A stretch of DNA of 64,000 nucleotides from Rhodoplanes sp. Z2-YC6860 (GCF_001579845.1 NZ_CP007440.1:7648029-7712028); one strand, 5' to 3'; positions 1-7,782 are shown, counted from the first letter of the stretch. Translations and numbers: made by a program. Notes: generated from the sequence alone by a model not told the origin.

Positions 1-522
1 GTCGGCGAACCGATGCCTCTCTTCGACCTGCCCGACGAGACCGGCAGTCTCGTCTCGCTCGCATCGATGCTGCAATCGGGGCCGGTGGTCGTCAGCATCA
101 ATCGCGGCCATTGGTGCCCCTATTGCAAGATGGAACTGCGAGCGCTGGCAACCGCGCAACAACGAATCGCGAAGCTCGGCGCGCGGATCGTCTCGATCAT
201 GCCGGACACAGCGCAATACACCAGCGGCTATGCTGTGCAGAACGATCTGCCATTTCCGGTGCTGAGCGATATGGACCTCGGTTATTCGCTAGCGCTTGGC
301 TTGATCTTCTGGGTTGGTGCAGAGGTCCAGCAGCTCTATCAGGACGCCGGTGTCGAGCTCGAAAAGTACCAAGACAACCAGGGCTATTTCCTGCCGATGG
401 CGGCGAAATTCATCGTGGGCCGCGACGGGCTGATCAAGGCCCGGCAAGTCAATGTCGAATTTCGCGAGCGCATGGAGCCCGAGGCGATCATTGCGGCGCT
501 CGAGGCGCTGCGCGGCGCGTAA
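1..522 (+). CDS. Peroxiredoxin-like AhpC/TSA-family protein (5' end outside window)
   Basis: The open frame runs into the window from position 1, in phase with the ATG at 13, so the N terminus is missing. Alignment by eye with the complete paralogue at 5056-5754 puts position 13 about 70 residues into the protein. It has a thioredoxin fold with the motif RGHWCPYC: a resolving-type CxxC sits where peroxiredoxins carry the peroxidatic cysteine. This subgroup is usually annotated as peroxiredoxin-like or AhpC/TSA; the substrate is unknown and a cytosolic thiol peroxidase role is inferred. It lies 118 bp ahead of the bufferin operon on the same strand, but a separate operator-like repeat lies between them, so they are probably not one transcript. 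Confidence 0.85.
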   Translation, partial: VGEPMPLFDLPDETGSLVSLASMLQSGPVVVSINRGHWCPYCKMELRALATAQQRIAKLGARIVSIMPDTAQYTSGYAVQNDLPFPVLSDMDLGYSLALGLIFWVGAEVQQLYQDAGVELEKYQDNQGYFLPMAAKFIVGRDGLIKARQVNVEFRERMEPEAIIAALEALRGA

Positions 523-528
523 ACTGGC

Positions 529-543
529 ATAGCGCTCCGCTAT
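529..543. promoter_or_regulatory. Putative LysR-type operator, ATAG-N7-CTAT, upstream of bufA
   Basis: Perfect inverted repeat ATAGCG-CTC-CGCTAT, 97 bp before the bufA start codon. The spacing matches the T-N11-A rule of LysR-type boxes. The same 15-bp form recurs upstream of six other starts in the first 8 kb. Binding by the LysR protein encoded at 4136 is inferred. Confidence 0.6.
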
Positions 544-600
544 CGCAACGATTGGCCGACGATATTTCATCTCATGCGTCAAAGGCGGCACTCTCGTCTC

Positions 601-620
601 AACGCTCGATCATGAGCGTT
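601..620. promoter_or_regulatory. Inverted repeat in bufA leader
   Basis: AACGCTC-GATCAT-GAGCGTT is a perfect 7-bp inverted repeat that ends about 9 bp before the bufA Shine-Dalgarno (GGGAGAG). It could be an operator or an mRNA hairpin near the ribosome site. No homologous copy was noticed elsewhere. Confidence 0.4.
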
Positions 621-640
621 TCGCAAACGGGAGAGTTCTC

Positions 641-925
641 ATGTCGCACAAGACCACATTGTCGCTCGCGATCGCAGCCGCGCTCACGTCCGCCCTTGCC
701 ACGACCGTGGTTTCCACCGCGCAGGCCGGCGCCAAAGAGAAATGCTACGGCGTCGCATTGAAAGGCCAGAACGATTGCGCGGCCGGTGCCGGCACCACCT
801 GCGCGGCGACCTCGAAGGTCGACTACCAGGGCAATGCCTGGAGGCTCGTCGACCAGGGCAGCTGCATCACCACGCAGACGCCGCAAGGCGCAGGCTCGCT
901 GACGCCGATCAAGCGGCCGTCGTAA
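641..925 (+). CDS. bufA: Bufferin-type RiPP precursor, DUF2282 family (BufA1-like)
   Basis: 94-residue exported protein. An N-terminal signal peptide (hydrophobic stretch about residues 7-28, cleavage likely after AQA) precedes a short core with four cysteines at 35, 46, 54 and 75, the pattern of DUF2282 bufferins. In that family, MNIO enzymes convert core cysteines to thiooxazole-type groups that bind copper in the periplasm (established for Caulobacter bufferins). The gene is followed by the MNIO enzyme and its DUF2063 partner. GGGAGAG lies 6 bp before the ATG. The unusual feature is the promoter region: an inverted repeat shared with nearby redox genes suggests LysR control, not the ECF-sigma control known in Caulobacter. 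Copper binding here is inferred from family membership. Confidence 0.88.
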   Translation: MSHKTTLSLAIAAALTSALATTVVSTAQAGAKEKCYGVALKGQNDCAAGAGTTCAATSKVDYQGNAWRLVDQGSCITTQTPQGAGSLTPIKRPS

Positions 926-995
926 CCCGCCTCGCGGAAGCCGGTGCGGTGCGCCGCGCTGGCTTCCGCCCCACGGCCGCCACGGGAGGAACGCT

Positions 996-1844
996 ATGGC
1001 TCATTGCATTGCCGGCACAGGGCTCAAGCCCGAGCACGCGGACGACATTTTCGCAGGCGCCCGCCGCGTCGATTTCTTCGAGATTCACGCCGAGAACTAC
1101 ATGGGCGCCGGTGGTCCGCCGCATCATCTGCTGCGCCGCATTCGTGCCGACTATCCGCTGTCGATCCATGGCGTGGGACTTTCGATCGGCGGTACAGCGC
1201 CGCTTGATCGCGCACATCTGATGCGACTGAAACGACTCGTTAGGACGTATGAGCCGGCGTTGTTCTCCGAACATCTTGCCTGGTCGACTCATGATGGTGT
1301 GTTCCTGAACGATCTTCTGCCGCTGCCTTACAACGACATCTCGCTCGCCCATGTCTGCGCCCATGTGAACGAGGTGCAAGACACGCTCGGCATGCGGATG
1401 CTTCTGGAGAATCCCTCCACTTATGTCGCCTTCGGCGCGACCCAGATGAGCGAGATCGAATTTCTCGGCACCGTCGCGCAGCGCACCGGCTGCGGACTTC
1501 TGCTCGATGTCAACAACGTGCATGTCTCGGCGGTCAACCATGGCTTCGACGCCGGGGCCTATATCGACGACTTCCCAATCCAGCATGTCGGGCAATTCCA
1601 TCTTGCGGGCTTCGCCGAAGACCGCGACAGCACCGGAGCCGAACTCCTGATCGACAATCACGGCCAGCTGGTCGCGGACATCGTTTGGGATCTCTACCGG
1701 CAGGCGCTAGCGCATGGCTGCCTCGCCCCTACCTTGGTCGAGTGGGACAACAATTTGCCGCCGTTCGAGACGCTGACCACCGACGTCGAGCGGGCGCGGA
1801 CGCTGATGCTGGCGCAAGCCGCCGACCTCAAGCAGGCTGCGTAA
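996..1844 (+). CDS. bufB: Multinuclear non-heme iron oxidase, DUF692 (BufB-like)
   Basis: 282-residue TIM-barrel enzyme of the MNIO/DUF692 family, which oxidises cysteines of peptide precursors with iron and oxygen. Conserved metal and active-site positions are visible: FFEIHAENY near residue 27 (E29, H31, N34), H58, SEH at 91-93, LLENPSTY with E138, LLLDVNNVH with D171 and H176, and FHLAGF with H202. Length is normal for the family. It starts 71 bp after bufA and ends 4 bp before bufC, so the three genes form one operon. The substrate is almost certainly the upstream DUF2282 peptide. No signal peptide is present, so modification happens in the cytosol before export. Confidence 0.93.
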   Translation: MAHCIAGTGLKPEHADDIFAGARRVDFFEIHAENYMGAGGPPHHLLRRIRADYPLSIHGVGLSIGGTAPLDRAHLMRLKRLVRTYEPALFSEHLAWSTHDGVFLNDLLPLPYNDISLAHVCAHVNEVQDTLGMRMLLENPSTYVAFGATQMSEIEFLGTVAQRTGCGLLLDVNNVHVSAVNHGFDAGAYIDDFPIQHVGQFHLAGFAEDRDSTGAELLIDNHGQLVADIVWDLYRQALAHGCLAPTLVEWDNNLPPFETLTTDVERARTLMLAQAADLKQAA

Positions 1845-1848
1845 CGCC

Positions 1849-2622
1849 ATGATCGCGCTATCCATCGAGAGCGGTCACGCCCAGCTTCAGCGCGACTTCG
1901 CCGAAGCGATCCTGTTCGACGACGCGCCGATCCCGGCAACGATCCGCTCGGCGTCCGGCCCGGCGCATGCCAGCCGCTTCGGCGTCTATCGCAACAATGT
2001 CATCTCTGGTCTGATCAATGCGCTCGCGGCGCGCTATCCGGTGACGCGGAAGCTGCTCTGGGACGATGCGTTCCACGCCGTGGCACGGCGTTACGTGGCC
2101 ACGGAGCCGCCCCGCTCGCCGGTGATGTTCGAATACGGCGATGGCTTCCCACAGTTTCTCCGCGAAATCGGCCGGAGCACGGCATCTGATTACCTCGCCG
2201 ACGTGGCTGAGCTCGAAGCGGCACGCACGCGCGCCTATCACGCGGCCGACGCCACGCCACTGCCGCGCGAAGCGTTTGCCGCCATCGCGCCGGAGGACTT
2301 GCCGGAGCTACGGCTTACGCTGCATCCGTCGGTCGTGCTGCTCGCATCGCGCTTTCCGGTGGTGAGCATCTGGGAGGCGAACCGGTCCGAGAACGACAAT
2401 ATGCTCCGCACCTGGAGGCCGGAATGCGCGCTGATCGCACGGCCATATGGGCAGGTCGAAGTCCGGCCGCTGTCGGTGGCCGTGCATGCTTTCGTGGCGG
2501 CGCTCGCCGATGGCTGCACGCTCGACACAGCGATTGCGAAAGGCGGCTCGGATTTCGACTTGGCCGAAGGCTTTGCCACGCTGATTTCCGCAGAGATCGT
2601 GAGGGACCCCGGGGCTCGATAG
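1849..2622 (+). CDS. bufC: DUF2063 partner protein of the MNIO enzyme (BufC-like)
   Basis: 257-residue protein with an N-terminal DUF2063 DNA-binding-like fold (about residues 10-100; the segment around RFGVYRNNV is typical) and a C-terminal domain of the HvfC/BufC type. In bufferin systems this protein assists the MNIO enzyme, probably by recognising the precursor. It begins 4 bp after bufB, which implies translational coupling. No DoxX/BufD-like gene follows directly; the closest DoxX gene in the window is about 4.6 kb away on the other strand (7199-7672). Function rests on family and context. Confidence 0.88.
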   Translation: MIALSIESGHAQLQRDFAEAILFDDAPIPATIRSASGPAHASRFGVYRNNVISGLINALAARYPVTRKLLWDDAFHAVARRYVATEPPRSPVMFEYGDGFPQFLREIGRSTASDYLADVAELEAARTRAYHAADATPLPREAFAAIAPEDLPELRLTLHPSVVLLASRFPVVSIWEANRSENDNMLRTWRPECALIARPYGQVEVRPLSVAVHAFVAALADGCTLDTAIAKGGSDFDLAEGFATLISAEIVRDPGAR

Positions 2623-2684
2623 TGCGACACGGATGGCCCGCATCTCATTGACATGACGCGATTTCTTCGGCGCCTCGCCCGACG

Positions 2685-2699
2685 ATAGCCGCTGGGTAT
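2685..2699. promoter_or_regulatory. Putative LysR-type operator upstream of ndh
   Basis: ATAG-CCGCTGG-GTAT, one mismatch from ATAG-N7-CTAT, 90 bp before the ndh start codon. Same spacing from the start as the other copies of this motif. Confidence 0.42.
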
Positions 2700-2789
2700 G
2701 AAGCGCATAGGTGATGGAACCTTGTTCCGCGACACCATGGCTGTAGCAATGGCTAGGGATCGGTTTCGCCAAACGATCTGGAGCGGATT

Positions 2790-4112
2790 ATGGATGAGAC
2801 CCGGATTCACCAAAGCCGGAAATCACAAGTCGTGATCGTGGGCGCCGGCTTCGGCGGATTGTCGGCCGCCAAGGATCTCGCCAAGGCGCCGTTCGAGATC
2901 ACACTGATCGACCGGAACAACCACCACCTGTTCCAGCCGCTGCTCTATCAGGTGGCGACCGCGGGCCTCTCGCCCGCCGACATTGCTTCGCCGATCCGCC
3001 ACATCCTGAGCGGTCAACGCAATCTCAAGGTCATGCTCGGAGAGGTCACCGGAGTCGATCTCGGCCGCAAGGAGGTGATCGCCGACGGCCGGCGCGTGCC
3101 TTACGACTATCTCGTGCTTGGGACTGGCGCGCGGCATGCCTATTTCGGCCACGACGACTGGGCGGCGTTCGCGCCAGGTCTCAAGACGCTTGACGACGCA
3201 ACCGCCTTGCGACGCCGCATCCTCTTGGCATTCGAGCGCGCCGAGACCGAGGATAATGCCGATGAGCGCGCGCGGCTTCTGACCTTCGTGGTGATCGGCG
3301 GTGGTCCAACCGGCGTCGAGGTCGCAGGCGCCATCGCCGAGCTTGCCAAGCGCGCGCTCGCCTCGGACTTCCGCTCGATCGATCCGCGCTGTGCGCGTAT
3401 CATCCTGGTCGAAGCTGCTCCACGCGTGCTTGCGCCCTTCGATCAAACATTGTCGGATGCGGCGCGACATTCGCTCGAACAACTGGGCGTCGAAGTGCAG
3501 CTCGGCGCAGCGGTCACCCATTGCAGCGACGACGGCGTTCGCCTTGGCGACAGCTTCATCCCTGCGCGCACCATCATCTGGGCGGCCGGCGTGATGGCCT
3601 CGCCGGCCGGCCGTTGGCTCGGCGCCGAGACCGACCGCGCCGGCCGGGTCAAGGTCCGCGCCGACCTGTCGGTGCCCGGCCATCCCGAGGTGTTCGTGAT
3701 CGGCGACACCGCCGCAGTCACCGATGCCAACGGCACGATACTGCCGGGTATTGCGCCGGTCGCCAAGCAGCAGGGCCAATACGTCGCCCGCGCTCTGATC
3801 GCCCGGCAGGACGGCCGCACTGTTCGGGCGTTCCGCTATCGCGACTACGGCATTCTCGCCACCATCGGCCGCTCGCGTGCGGTCGCGCAGTTCGGCAAGC
3901 TCAAGGTCACTGGCTTTCTGGCCTGGGCGCTGTGGAGCATCGCCCACGTCTACTTCCTGATCGGCTTCCGCAACCGGTTCGTCGTCGCGCTGAACTGGGC
4001 GTGGAGTTATCTCACGTTCGAGCGAGGGAGCCGTCTGATCACTGGACTGGACACGCTGCCCAGGGATAAGCGTCAGGGGTCGCGGACGGAGCTGCAGTCG
4101 AAGGCGAGCTGA
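2790..4112 (+). CDS. ndh: Type II NADH:quinone oxidoreductase-like flavoprotein
   Basis: 440-residue FAD enzyme that passes electrons from NADH to quinone without pumping protons, on the inner face of the membrane. An N-terminal FAD-binding GAGFGG lies at residues 18-23 and a second dinucleotide fold VIGGGPTGVE near residue 170. A C-terminal ATG-type FAD motif is visible (VFVIGDTAA, then GIAPVAKQQGQYVA), and a hydrophobic, aromatic C-terminal segment (about 370-415) suits membrane attachment. Length is usual for Ndh. The LysR gene starts 23 bp after it, so the two are probably co-transcribed. A motif shared with the bufferin and peroxiredoxin promoters precedes it, which suggests a stress-induced role. 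Confidence 0.88.
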   Translation: MDETRIHQSRKSQVVIVGAGFGGLSAAKDLAKAPFEITLIDRNNHHLFQPLLYQVATAGLSPADIASPIRHILSGQRNLKVMLGEVTGVDLGRKEVIADGRRVPYDYLVLGTGARHAYFGHDDWAAFAPGLKTLDDATALRRRILLAFERAETEDNADERARLLTFVVIGGGPTGVEVAGAIAELAKRALASDFRSIDPRCARIILVEAAPRVLAPFDQTLSDAARHSLEQLGVEVQLGAAVTHCSDDGVRLGDSFIPARTIIWAAGVMASPAGRWLGAETDRAGRVKVRADLSVPGHPEVFVIGDTAAVTDANGTILPGIAPVAKQQGQYVARALIARQDGRTVRAFRYRDYGILATIGRSRAVAQFGKLKVTGFLAWALWSIAHVYFLIGFRNRFVVALNWAWSYLTFERGSRLITGLDTLPRDKRQGSRTELQSKAS

Positions 4113-4135
4113 TCGCTCGTCCGGGGGGACTTCGA

Positions 4136-5023
4136 ATGGAGATGCATCAGGTCCGGTACTTCCTGGCCGTCGCCCGGACGCTGAACTTCACGCGTGCGGC
4201 CGACGAGTGCAACGTGGCGCAACCGTCGCTGACGCGCGCCATCAAGCTTCTAGAAGGCGAGCTGGGCGGCGATCTTTTTCGGCGCGAGCGGCCACGCGCG
4301 ATGCTGACGCCGCTCGGCGAGCGCATGTATCCGCTGCTTAAGCAGTGCTATGACAGCGCGCAGAGCGCCAAGGCGCTGGCCGCGATGATCAACGACGGTG
4401 AGGTCGGCGCGCTGAAGCTAGCGGTGTCGAGCAGCATCGAGCTTGGCCTGATTCTTTCGCAGGTCAGCGAACTGCGCAAAAGCTTCACCGAATTGGAGCT
4501 GAAGATCCTGCGCGGCACCGGCCCGCAGATCGTCGAATATCTCAAGGGCGGCGAGGCCGAGCTTGCGGTCGGCACGTCGATCGGCGAGGCCTGGGACCGG
4601 CTCGACAACTGGAAGCTGTTCGACGAATCCTTCGACATGGTGTTGAGCCGGATGCACCGTCTGGCGAGCCACGAAACCATCAGTCTCGACGATCTCAAGC
4701 CCGAGCGTTTCCTGCTGCGCAGCCACTGCGAAAAGTGCACCGACCTCGCCGCGATGCTGCGGGCGCAGGGCTTGAACGCCGACCATCGCCATGAGGTGTC
4801 GTCGGACCAGGACCTTTTGGCGCTGCTCGAAGCCAACATCGGCATCGGCTTTCTGCCACGCACCGTCAATGCGCCCCAGAGCCTGGTGCGCACCTCGGTA
4901 AAAGGCCTGGAACTCGGCCGCGCGGTGTCGCTCTACGGCGTCGCCGGCCGGCAGCGCTCACCAGTCGCTGCGACCTTCATGAAGATGCTGCGCGCCGCAA
5001 ACTGGCCAAAGAGGACGGACTGA
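4136..5023 (+). CDS. LysR-family transcriptional regulator
   Basis: 295-residue LysR-type regulator. The winged helix-turn-helix spans about residues 1-60 (starting MEMHQVRYFLAVARTLNF), followed by a linker helix and a periplasmic-binding-protein-like effector domain from about residue 90. A cysteine pair (CEKC near residue 197) in the effector domain could allow thiol-based sensing, as in OxyR-like proteins, but this is speculation. It lies 23 bp behind ndh. The seven ATAG-N7-CTAT-like repeats (T-N11-A boxes) around it make it the best candidate for the local regulator. LysR proteins usually bind near their own or a divergent promoter; no copy was seen just upstream of this gene, only upstream of ndh. 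Confidence 0.9.
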   Translation: MEMHQVRYFLAVARTLNFTRAADECNVAQPSLTRAIKLLEGELGGDLFRRERPRAMLTPLGERMYPLLKQCYDSAQSAKALAAMINDGEVGALKLAVSSSIELGLILSQVSELRKSFTELELKILRGTGPQIVEYLKGGEAELAVGTSIGEAWDRLDNWKLFDESFDMVLSRMHRLASHETISLDDLKPERFLLRSHCEKCTDLAAMLRAQGLNADHRHEVSSDQDLLALLEANIGIGFLPRTVNAPQSLVRTSVKGLELGRAVSLYGVAGRQRSPVAATFMKMLRAANWPKRTD

Positions 5024-5055
5024 GGCGCACTACGCACCGGCTTCGAGGCCGGACG

Positions 5056-5754
5056 CTACTGCAGCGCCGCAATCAGATCCTCGATTGCCATGCGCTTGCG
5101 GTAATCCGGGTCGACGAACCTGTTCTTGATGCGGCCGTCTTGGCTGACCACGAAGGTCGCGGGGATCGGCAGCATCCAGCTGTCGTTGCCCTGATAGGCC
5201 GGAAGCGTCCGCCCGATCCGGATCATGAACTCTTCCATCTCGGTGCCGACCCAGATCGCAAGATTGAGTGACATGGCATAGCCGTTGTCCATGTCCGTCA
5301 GGATCGGAAAGCGAACGTGGGAATCGGCCTTCATCTCGGCCGCGAAGGGCTGCCGGTCCGGCACGATCGCCACCATGCGGGCGCCGAGCGCCTCGATCCG
5401 CGATTGCGCCCTGGCCAGCGTATTGATGCTGATGCGGCAATAAGGGCACCAGTGGCCACGGTGGAAGGTCACCACCGCAGGGCCGTGCACCAGCAGGTCT
5501 TTGAGGCTGACCAGATGACCGCTTTCGTCGGGCAGCGTGAACGGCGGCATGACGTCGCCGGTTTGCGGCGCCGACTCGCCGGCGTGATGCTCCCGCAGTC
5601 GCGAGACCAGGCGATCAACCGTGGACGCGTCCTCCGGATGCAGCTTGCGAGCCGCGTCGGCGAAAATGTCGAGGCGTTCGGCCATCGACCCATCGAGATC
5701 GCGGGCCTGCTGGAACGCTTGCCTCATGTCCGTCACCACGATTGGCGTGGTCAT
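5056..5754 (-). CDS. Peroxiredoxin-like AhpC/TSA-family protein
   Basis: 232-residue thioredoxin-fold protein, a paralogue of the truncated gene at the left edge. An N-terminal helical region of about 70 residues precedes the redoxin domain, with the motif RGHWCPYC near residue 88 and a conserved QGNDSWMLPIPATFVV segment near the C terminus. The likely role is thiol-dependent reduction of peroxides or related oxidants in the cytosol; the exact substrate is not known for this subgroup. It faces the LysR gene convergently with 32 bp between stops. An exact ATAG-N7-CTAT site lies 79 bp upstream of the start, supporting control with the neighbouring redox genes. Confidence 0.88.
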   Translation of the reverse strand: MTTPIVVTDMRQAFQQARDLDGSMAERLDIFADAARKLHPEDASTVDRLVSRLREHHAGESAPQTGDVMPPFTLPDESGHLVSLKDLLVHGPAVVTFHRGHWCPYCRISINTLARAQSRIEALGARMVAIVPDRQPFAAEMKADSHVRFPILTDMDNGYAMSLNLAIWVGTEMEEFMIRIGRTLPAYQGNDSWMLPIPATFVVSQDGRIKNRFVDPDYRKRMAIEDLIAALQ

Positions 5755-5832
5755 CGCTTGATGTCCTTATCCGGATCGCCGAGTCATAAGCGATCCTGTT
5801 TCGGCCTTGCCAGTCAAATCAGGCGGTTTTCG

Positions 5833-5847
5833 ATAGCACCGGTCTAT
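5833..5847. promoter_or_regulatory. Putative LysR-type operator upstream of peroxiredoxin gene
   Basis: Exact ATAG-CACCGGT-CTAT inverted repeat, 78 bp from the start codon at 5754 (minus strand). The seven middle bases differ from the other copies while both ends are kept, which is what a protein-binding site would show. Confidence 0.6.
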
Positions 5848-5863
5848 AAATGCCGGCGAGCAC

Positions 5864-5906
5864 CGAAAAAGAGTGACGCCCCGTTTCGGGGCAAACGGAG
5901 CGTCAC
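5864..5906 (-). terminator. Rho-independent terminator of the cupin gene
   Basis: Read on the minus strand, GTGACGC-TCCGTTT pairs with AAACGGG-GCGTCAC (14 bp with one G-U pair) around the loop GCCCCG, followed by TCTTTTT. It lies 33 bp after the stop of the cupin gene at 5939. Confidence 0.8.
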
Positions 5907-5938
5907 GATGCGACGGGGCTCGTTGGGGGGACGAACCG

Positions 5939-6418
5939 TCACATATGGTGGTCGTTCGGATCGTGCCGGACATCGCCGATGAACAGCACCACCGGCGCGT
6001 CGCTGAGATTCTTCCACCAATGCGAGGTGCCCTGCGTTTCGGGGCGAATATCGCCGGCTTTGTGCACGATCGGGCCCGCGCAGTTGCTGGCATATTCAAT
6101 GATCTGGCCCTCGGCGACATAGATCAGGGCCGGACGGTCGTCATGGCTGTGCCACGGCACCACGCCGCCAGGCTGGATCACCATCTTGCGGAAGCGCAGC
6201 TCGCGGTCCTTGATCTTGGCCATCTCCTTGCCGAGATCGATCGCGCCAAGCGTGGTGTCGGTGACGCCGACGGGCTTAAAGTCGACCGCCTGGCGCGCGT
6301 TAGGCTTGCGCAGATCGGGCGGGCACTCGCCAGCCTGGGCAGCCACCACGGTGACGGCAAAAGCAGCCGAGGCCGCAGCCAGACGCAACAGGCCGCTCTT
6401 GGTTTCAAGCTTGAACAT
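5939..6418 (-). CDS. Secreted cupin-domain protein
   Basis: 159 residues. A signal peptide (hydrophobic AAASAAFAVTVVAAQA, about residues 12-27) is followed by a small cupin barrel with a metal-type motif, PWHSHDDRP near residue 88, and a histidine in the second strand (GTSHWWKN). The ATG at 6418 is preferred because AGAGGAG sits 6 bp upstream; an ATG at 6424 abuts that site directly. The protein would act in the periplasm; the substrate is unknown. It is a single-gene transcript with a strong terminator, and an exact ATAG-N7-CTAT site lies about 100 bp upstream. Confidence 0.85.
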   Translation of the reverse strand: MFKLETKSGLLRLAAASAAFAVTVVAAQAGECPPDLRKPNARQAVDFKPVGVTDTTLGAIDLGKEMAKIKDRELRFRKMVIQPGGVVPWHSHDDRPALIYVAEGQIIEYASNCAGPIVHKAGDIRPETQGTSHWWKNLSDAPVVLFIGDVRHDPNDHHM

Positions 6419-6474
6419 CTTCATCTCCTCTGTTCGATTAAAATGGTGCAATAGCTATTCAGTGATCCGATGAT

Positions 6475-6490
6475 GGAACGCGCGCGTTCC
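6475..6490. promoter_or_regulatory. Perfect 16-bp palindrome GGAACGCGCGCGTTCC
   Basis: A perfect palindrome about 57 bp upstream of the cupin start (minus strand), between that start and the ATAG-N7-CTAT site. A 10-bp palindrome AATAGCTATT lies a few bases nearer the gene. It may be a second operator overlapping the cupin promoter. No U-tract, so a terminator is unlikely. Confidence 0.45.
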
Positions 6491-6520
6491 GTTAGGAAAT
6501 GCCGCTTCGCTCTGATCGCG

Positions 6521-6535
6521 ATAGCGCTGCGCTAT
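6521..6535. promoter_or_regulatory. Putative LysR-type operator upstream of cupin gene
   Basis: Exact ATAGCG-CTG-CGCTAT, 14 of 15 bases identical to the site before bufA (529-543). It is 102 bp from the cupin start and directly behind the DUF302 stop codon. Confidence 0.6.
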
Positions 6536-6540
6536 TTCGT

Positions 6541-7020
6541 CTAGGCTTTGACGCTCGACGTGATCGACGCGATCACCATCGAAGCCATCTTGAATTGATC
6601 AGTGCGATTGGCGATGCCGTGCCGCGCGGCGATCCAGGCGAAGTCGGTGTAGACGATCCACACCGCACCGGCATTATCCTCCGTCACCAAGAGGCGCACC
6701 GGCCAGTCGAGGCCGGCGTTGGGATTCGACGTGATGAATTGCGTGCCGAGCGGCGGATTGCCGAACACCAGCAGCGTCGATGGATTGAGCTTGATGCCGG
6801 CTTCGCCTGCGAGCTTTGTCTGGTCGATTTCGCTGAAGAACTTGATGCCTTTGGCGTCGATGTCCTGCTTCAAGCGCTCGATGGTCTCGGCAAAGCCGTA
6901 CCCGCTTTTTATGCTGACAATACCGTCTTTTGATTTTGCGGCGGCGCCGGCCGCCGGGTTCACTGCAAGGGCCGCAGCCGCGACACCCGAAAGACGCAGG
7001 AATTTTGCTCTGCTTAGCAT
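6541..7020 (-). CDS. Exported DUF302 protein
   Basis: 159 residues. A hydrophobic export signal (about residues 9-27, GVAAAALAVNPAAGAAA) precedes a DUF302 domain, recognisable from the pattern around SGYGFAETIERLKQDIDAKG and the conserved LLVFGNPPLGT. The family is of unknown biochemical function and often sits with redox or metal-stress genes. The start at 7020 is chosen because CGGAGG lies about 8 bp upstream and a signal peptide begins there; the frame is open further upstream without a better start. A one-mismatch ATAG-N7-CTAT site lies 100 bp upstream. Confidence 0.85.
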   Translation of the reverse strand: MLSRAKFLRLSGVAAAALAVNPAAGAAAKSKDGIVSIKSGYGFAETIERLKQDIDAKGIKFFSEIDQTKLAGEAGIKLNPSTLLVFGNPPLGTQFITSNPNAGLDWPVRLLVTEDNAGAVWIVYTDFAWIAARHGIANRTDQFKMASMVIASITSSVKA

Positions 7021-7119
7021 GGATTCATCCTCCGATGGCCGGCGCTTGATTGCGCCGAGCGATGCATCACAATGCTGCAATAGAACGATCGACTGAATTA
7101 CCGTTGTTCTCTCGATCCG

Positions 7120-7134
7120 ATAGCGCGCGTGCAT
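7120..7134. promoter_or_regulatory. Putative LysR-type operator upstream of DUF302 gene
   Basis: ATAG-CGCGCGT-GCAT, one mismatch in the right arm, 99 bp from the DUF302 start at 7020 (minus strand). It shares the CGC after ATAG seen in three of the exact copies. Confidence 0.42.
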
Positions 7135-7144
7135 CAGCCAGCAC

Positions 7145-7185
7145 AAAAAGGAAAGCCGCCAAGCGCAGTCGCGCTCGGCGGCTTT
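7145..7185 (-). terminator. Rho-independent terminator of the DoxX gene
   Basis: On the minus strand AAAGCCGCC-G-AGCGC pairs with GCGCT-T-GGCGGCTTT around GACT, followed by CCTTTTT. It lies 13 bp after the DoxX stop and separates it from the DUF302 promoter. Confidence 0.85.
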
Positions 7186-7198
7186 GTGGGCGTTGAGC

Positions 7199-7672
7199 TC
7201 AAGCGTGCGCGTTTCGAGGCGCGGCAGCCTGCATGCGCGGAAATCTATTCGATACCAGGTGATCGATCGAGACCGCACCGGGTCCGCGCGCGATGATCAG
7301 CGTCAGCAGCGACAACCACAGAATATGCTCGGGCCAGCCGCCCGGCACGACGAAGAGTTGGATCACGAGCGTCATGCCGAACAATCCGAGCGCCGAAATC
7401 CGTGACGCCAGGCCCACGACCAGCAGCACCGAGAAGACGTGTTCGCCGAAGGTGCTGAGATAGGCCGCGAGATCCGGCGGCAGCAGCGGCACCTTGTACT
7501 CTTCACGGAACAGATAGAACGTCTCCTCGCGGATCGAGAAGCCATTCACCTTGGTCCGGGCCGAACGCCAGAACACGTCGGCGACCGCGACGCGCGACGC
7601 CAGCGCGATCAAGCTATAGGGAATTCGCTCGGCCAGATCGCGGCCTTTCTCCAGAACATCTTGGATGACCAT
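7199..7672 (-). CDS. DoxX-family membrane protein
   Basis: 157 residues with about four membrane segments. The DoxX hallmark is seen in the first half (LIALASRVAVADVFWRSARTKVNGF) and the helix GEHVFSVLLVVGLASRISALGLF. DoxX proteins sit in the inner membrane and take part in redox or thiol-stress responses; relatives (BufD/HvfD) occur in bufferin and MNIO operons. Here the gene is separated from bufABC but lies in the same cluster. Start chosen at 7672, where AGGAG lies 7 bp upstream. Divergent from the SDR gene at 7881; the 208-bp gap holds two operator-like repeats, one placed for each gene. Confidence 0.85.
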   Translation of the reverse strand: MVIQDVLEKGRDLAERIPYSLIALASRVAVADVFWRSARTKVNGFSIREETFYLFREEYKVPLLPPDLAAYLSTFGEHVFSVLLVVGLASRISALGLFGMTLVIQLFVVPGGWPEHILWLSLLTLIIARGPGAVSIDHLVSNRFPRMQAAAPRNAHA

Positions 7673-7756
7673 CGAAGTCTCCTGCTTTGAGCTGTGATGC
7701 ACCCCAGCAAACACAAACGCCCGTCTTTGCAAAAATACCGATTGGCGATGTGCGCG

Positions 7757-7771
7757 ATAGCGCACGTCTAT
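7757..7771. promoter_or_regulatory. Putative LysR-type operator, DoxX side
   Basis: Exact ATAG-CGCACGT-CTAT, 84 bp from the DoxX start at 7672. It overlaps another inverted repeat, GTGCGC-GATA-GCGCAC (7750-7765). Confidence 0.6.
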
Positions 7772-7782
7772 CCGGCTCTTCG

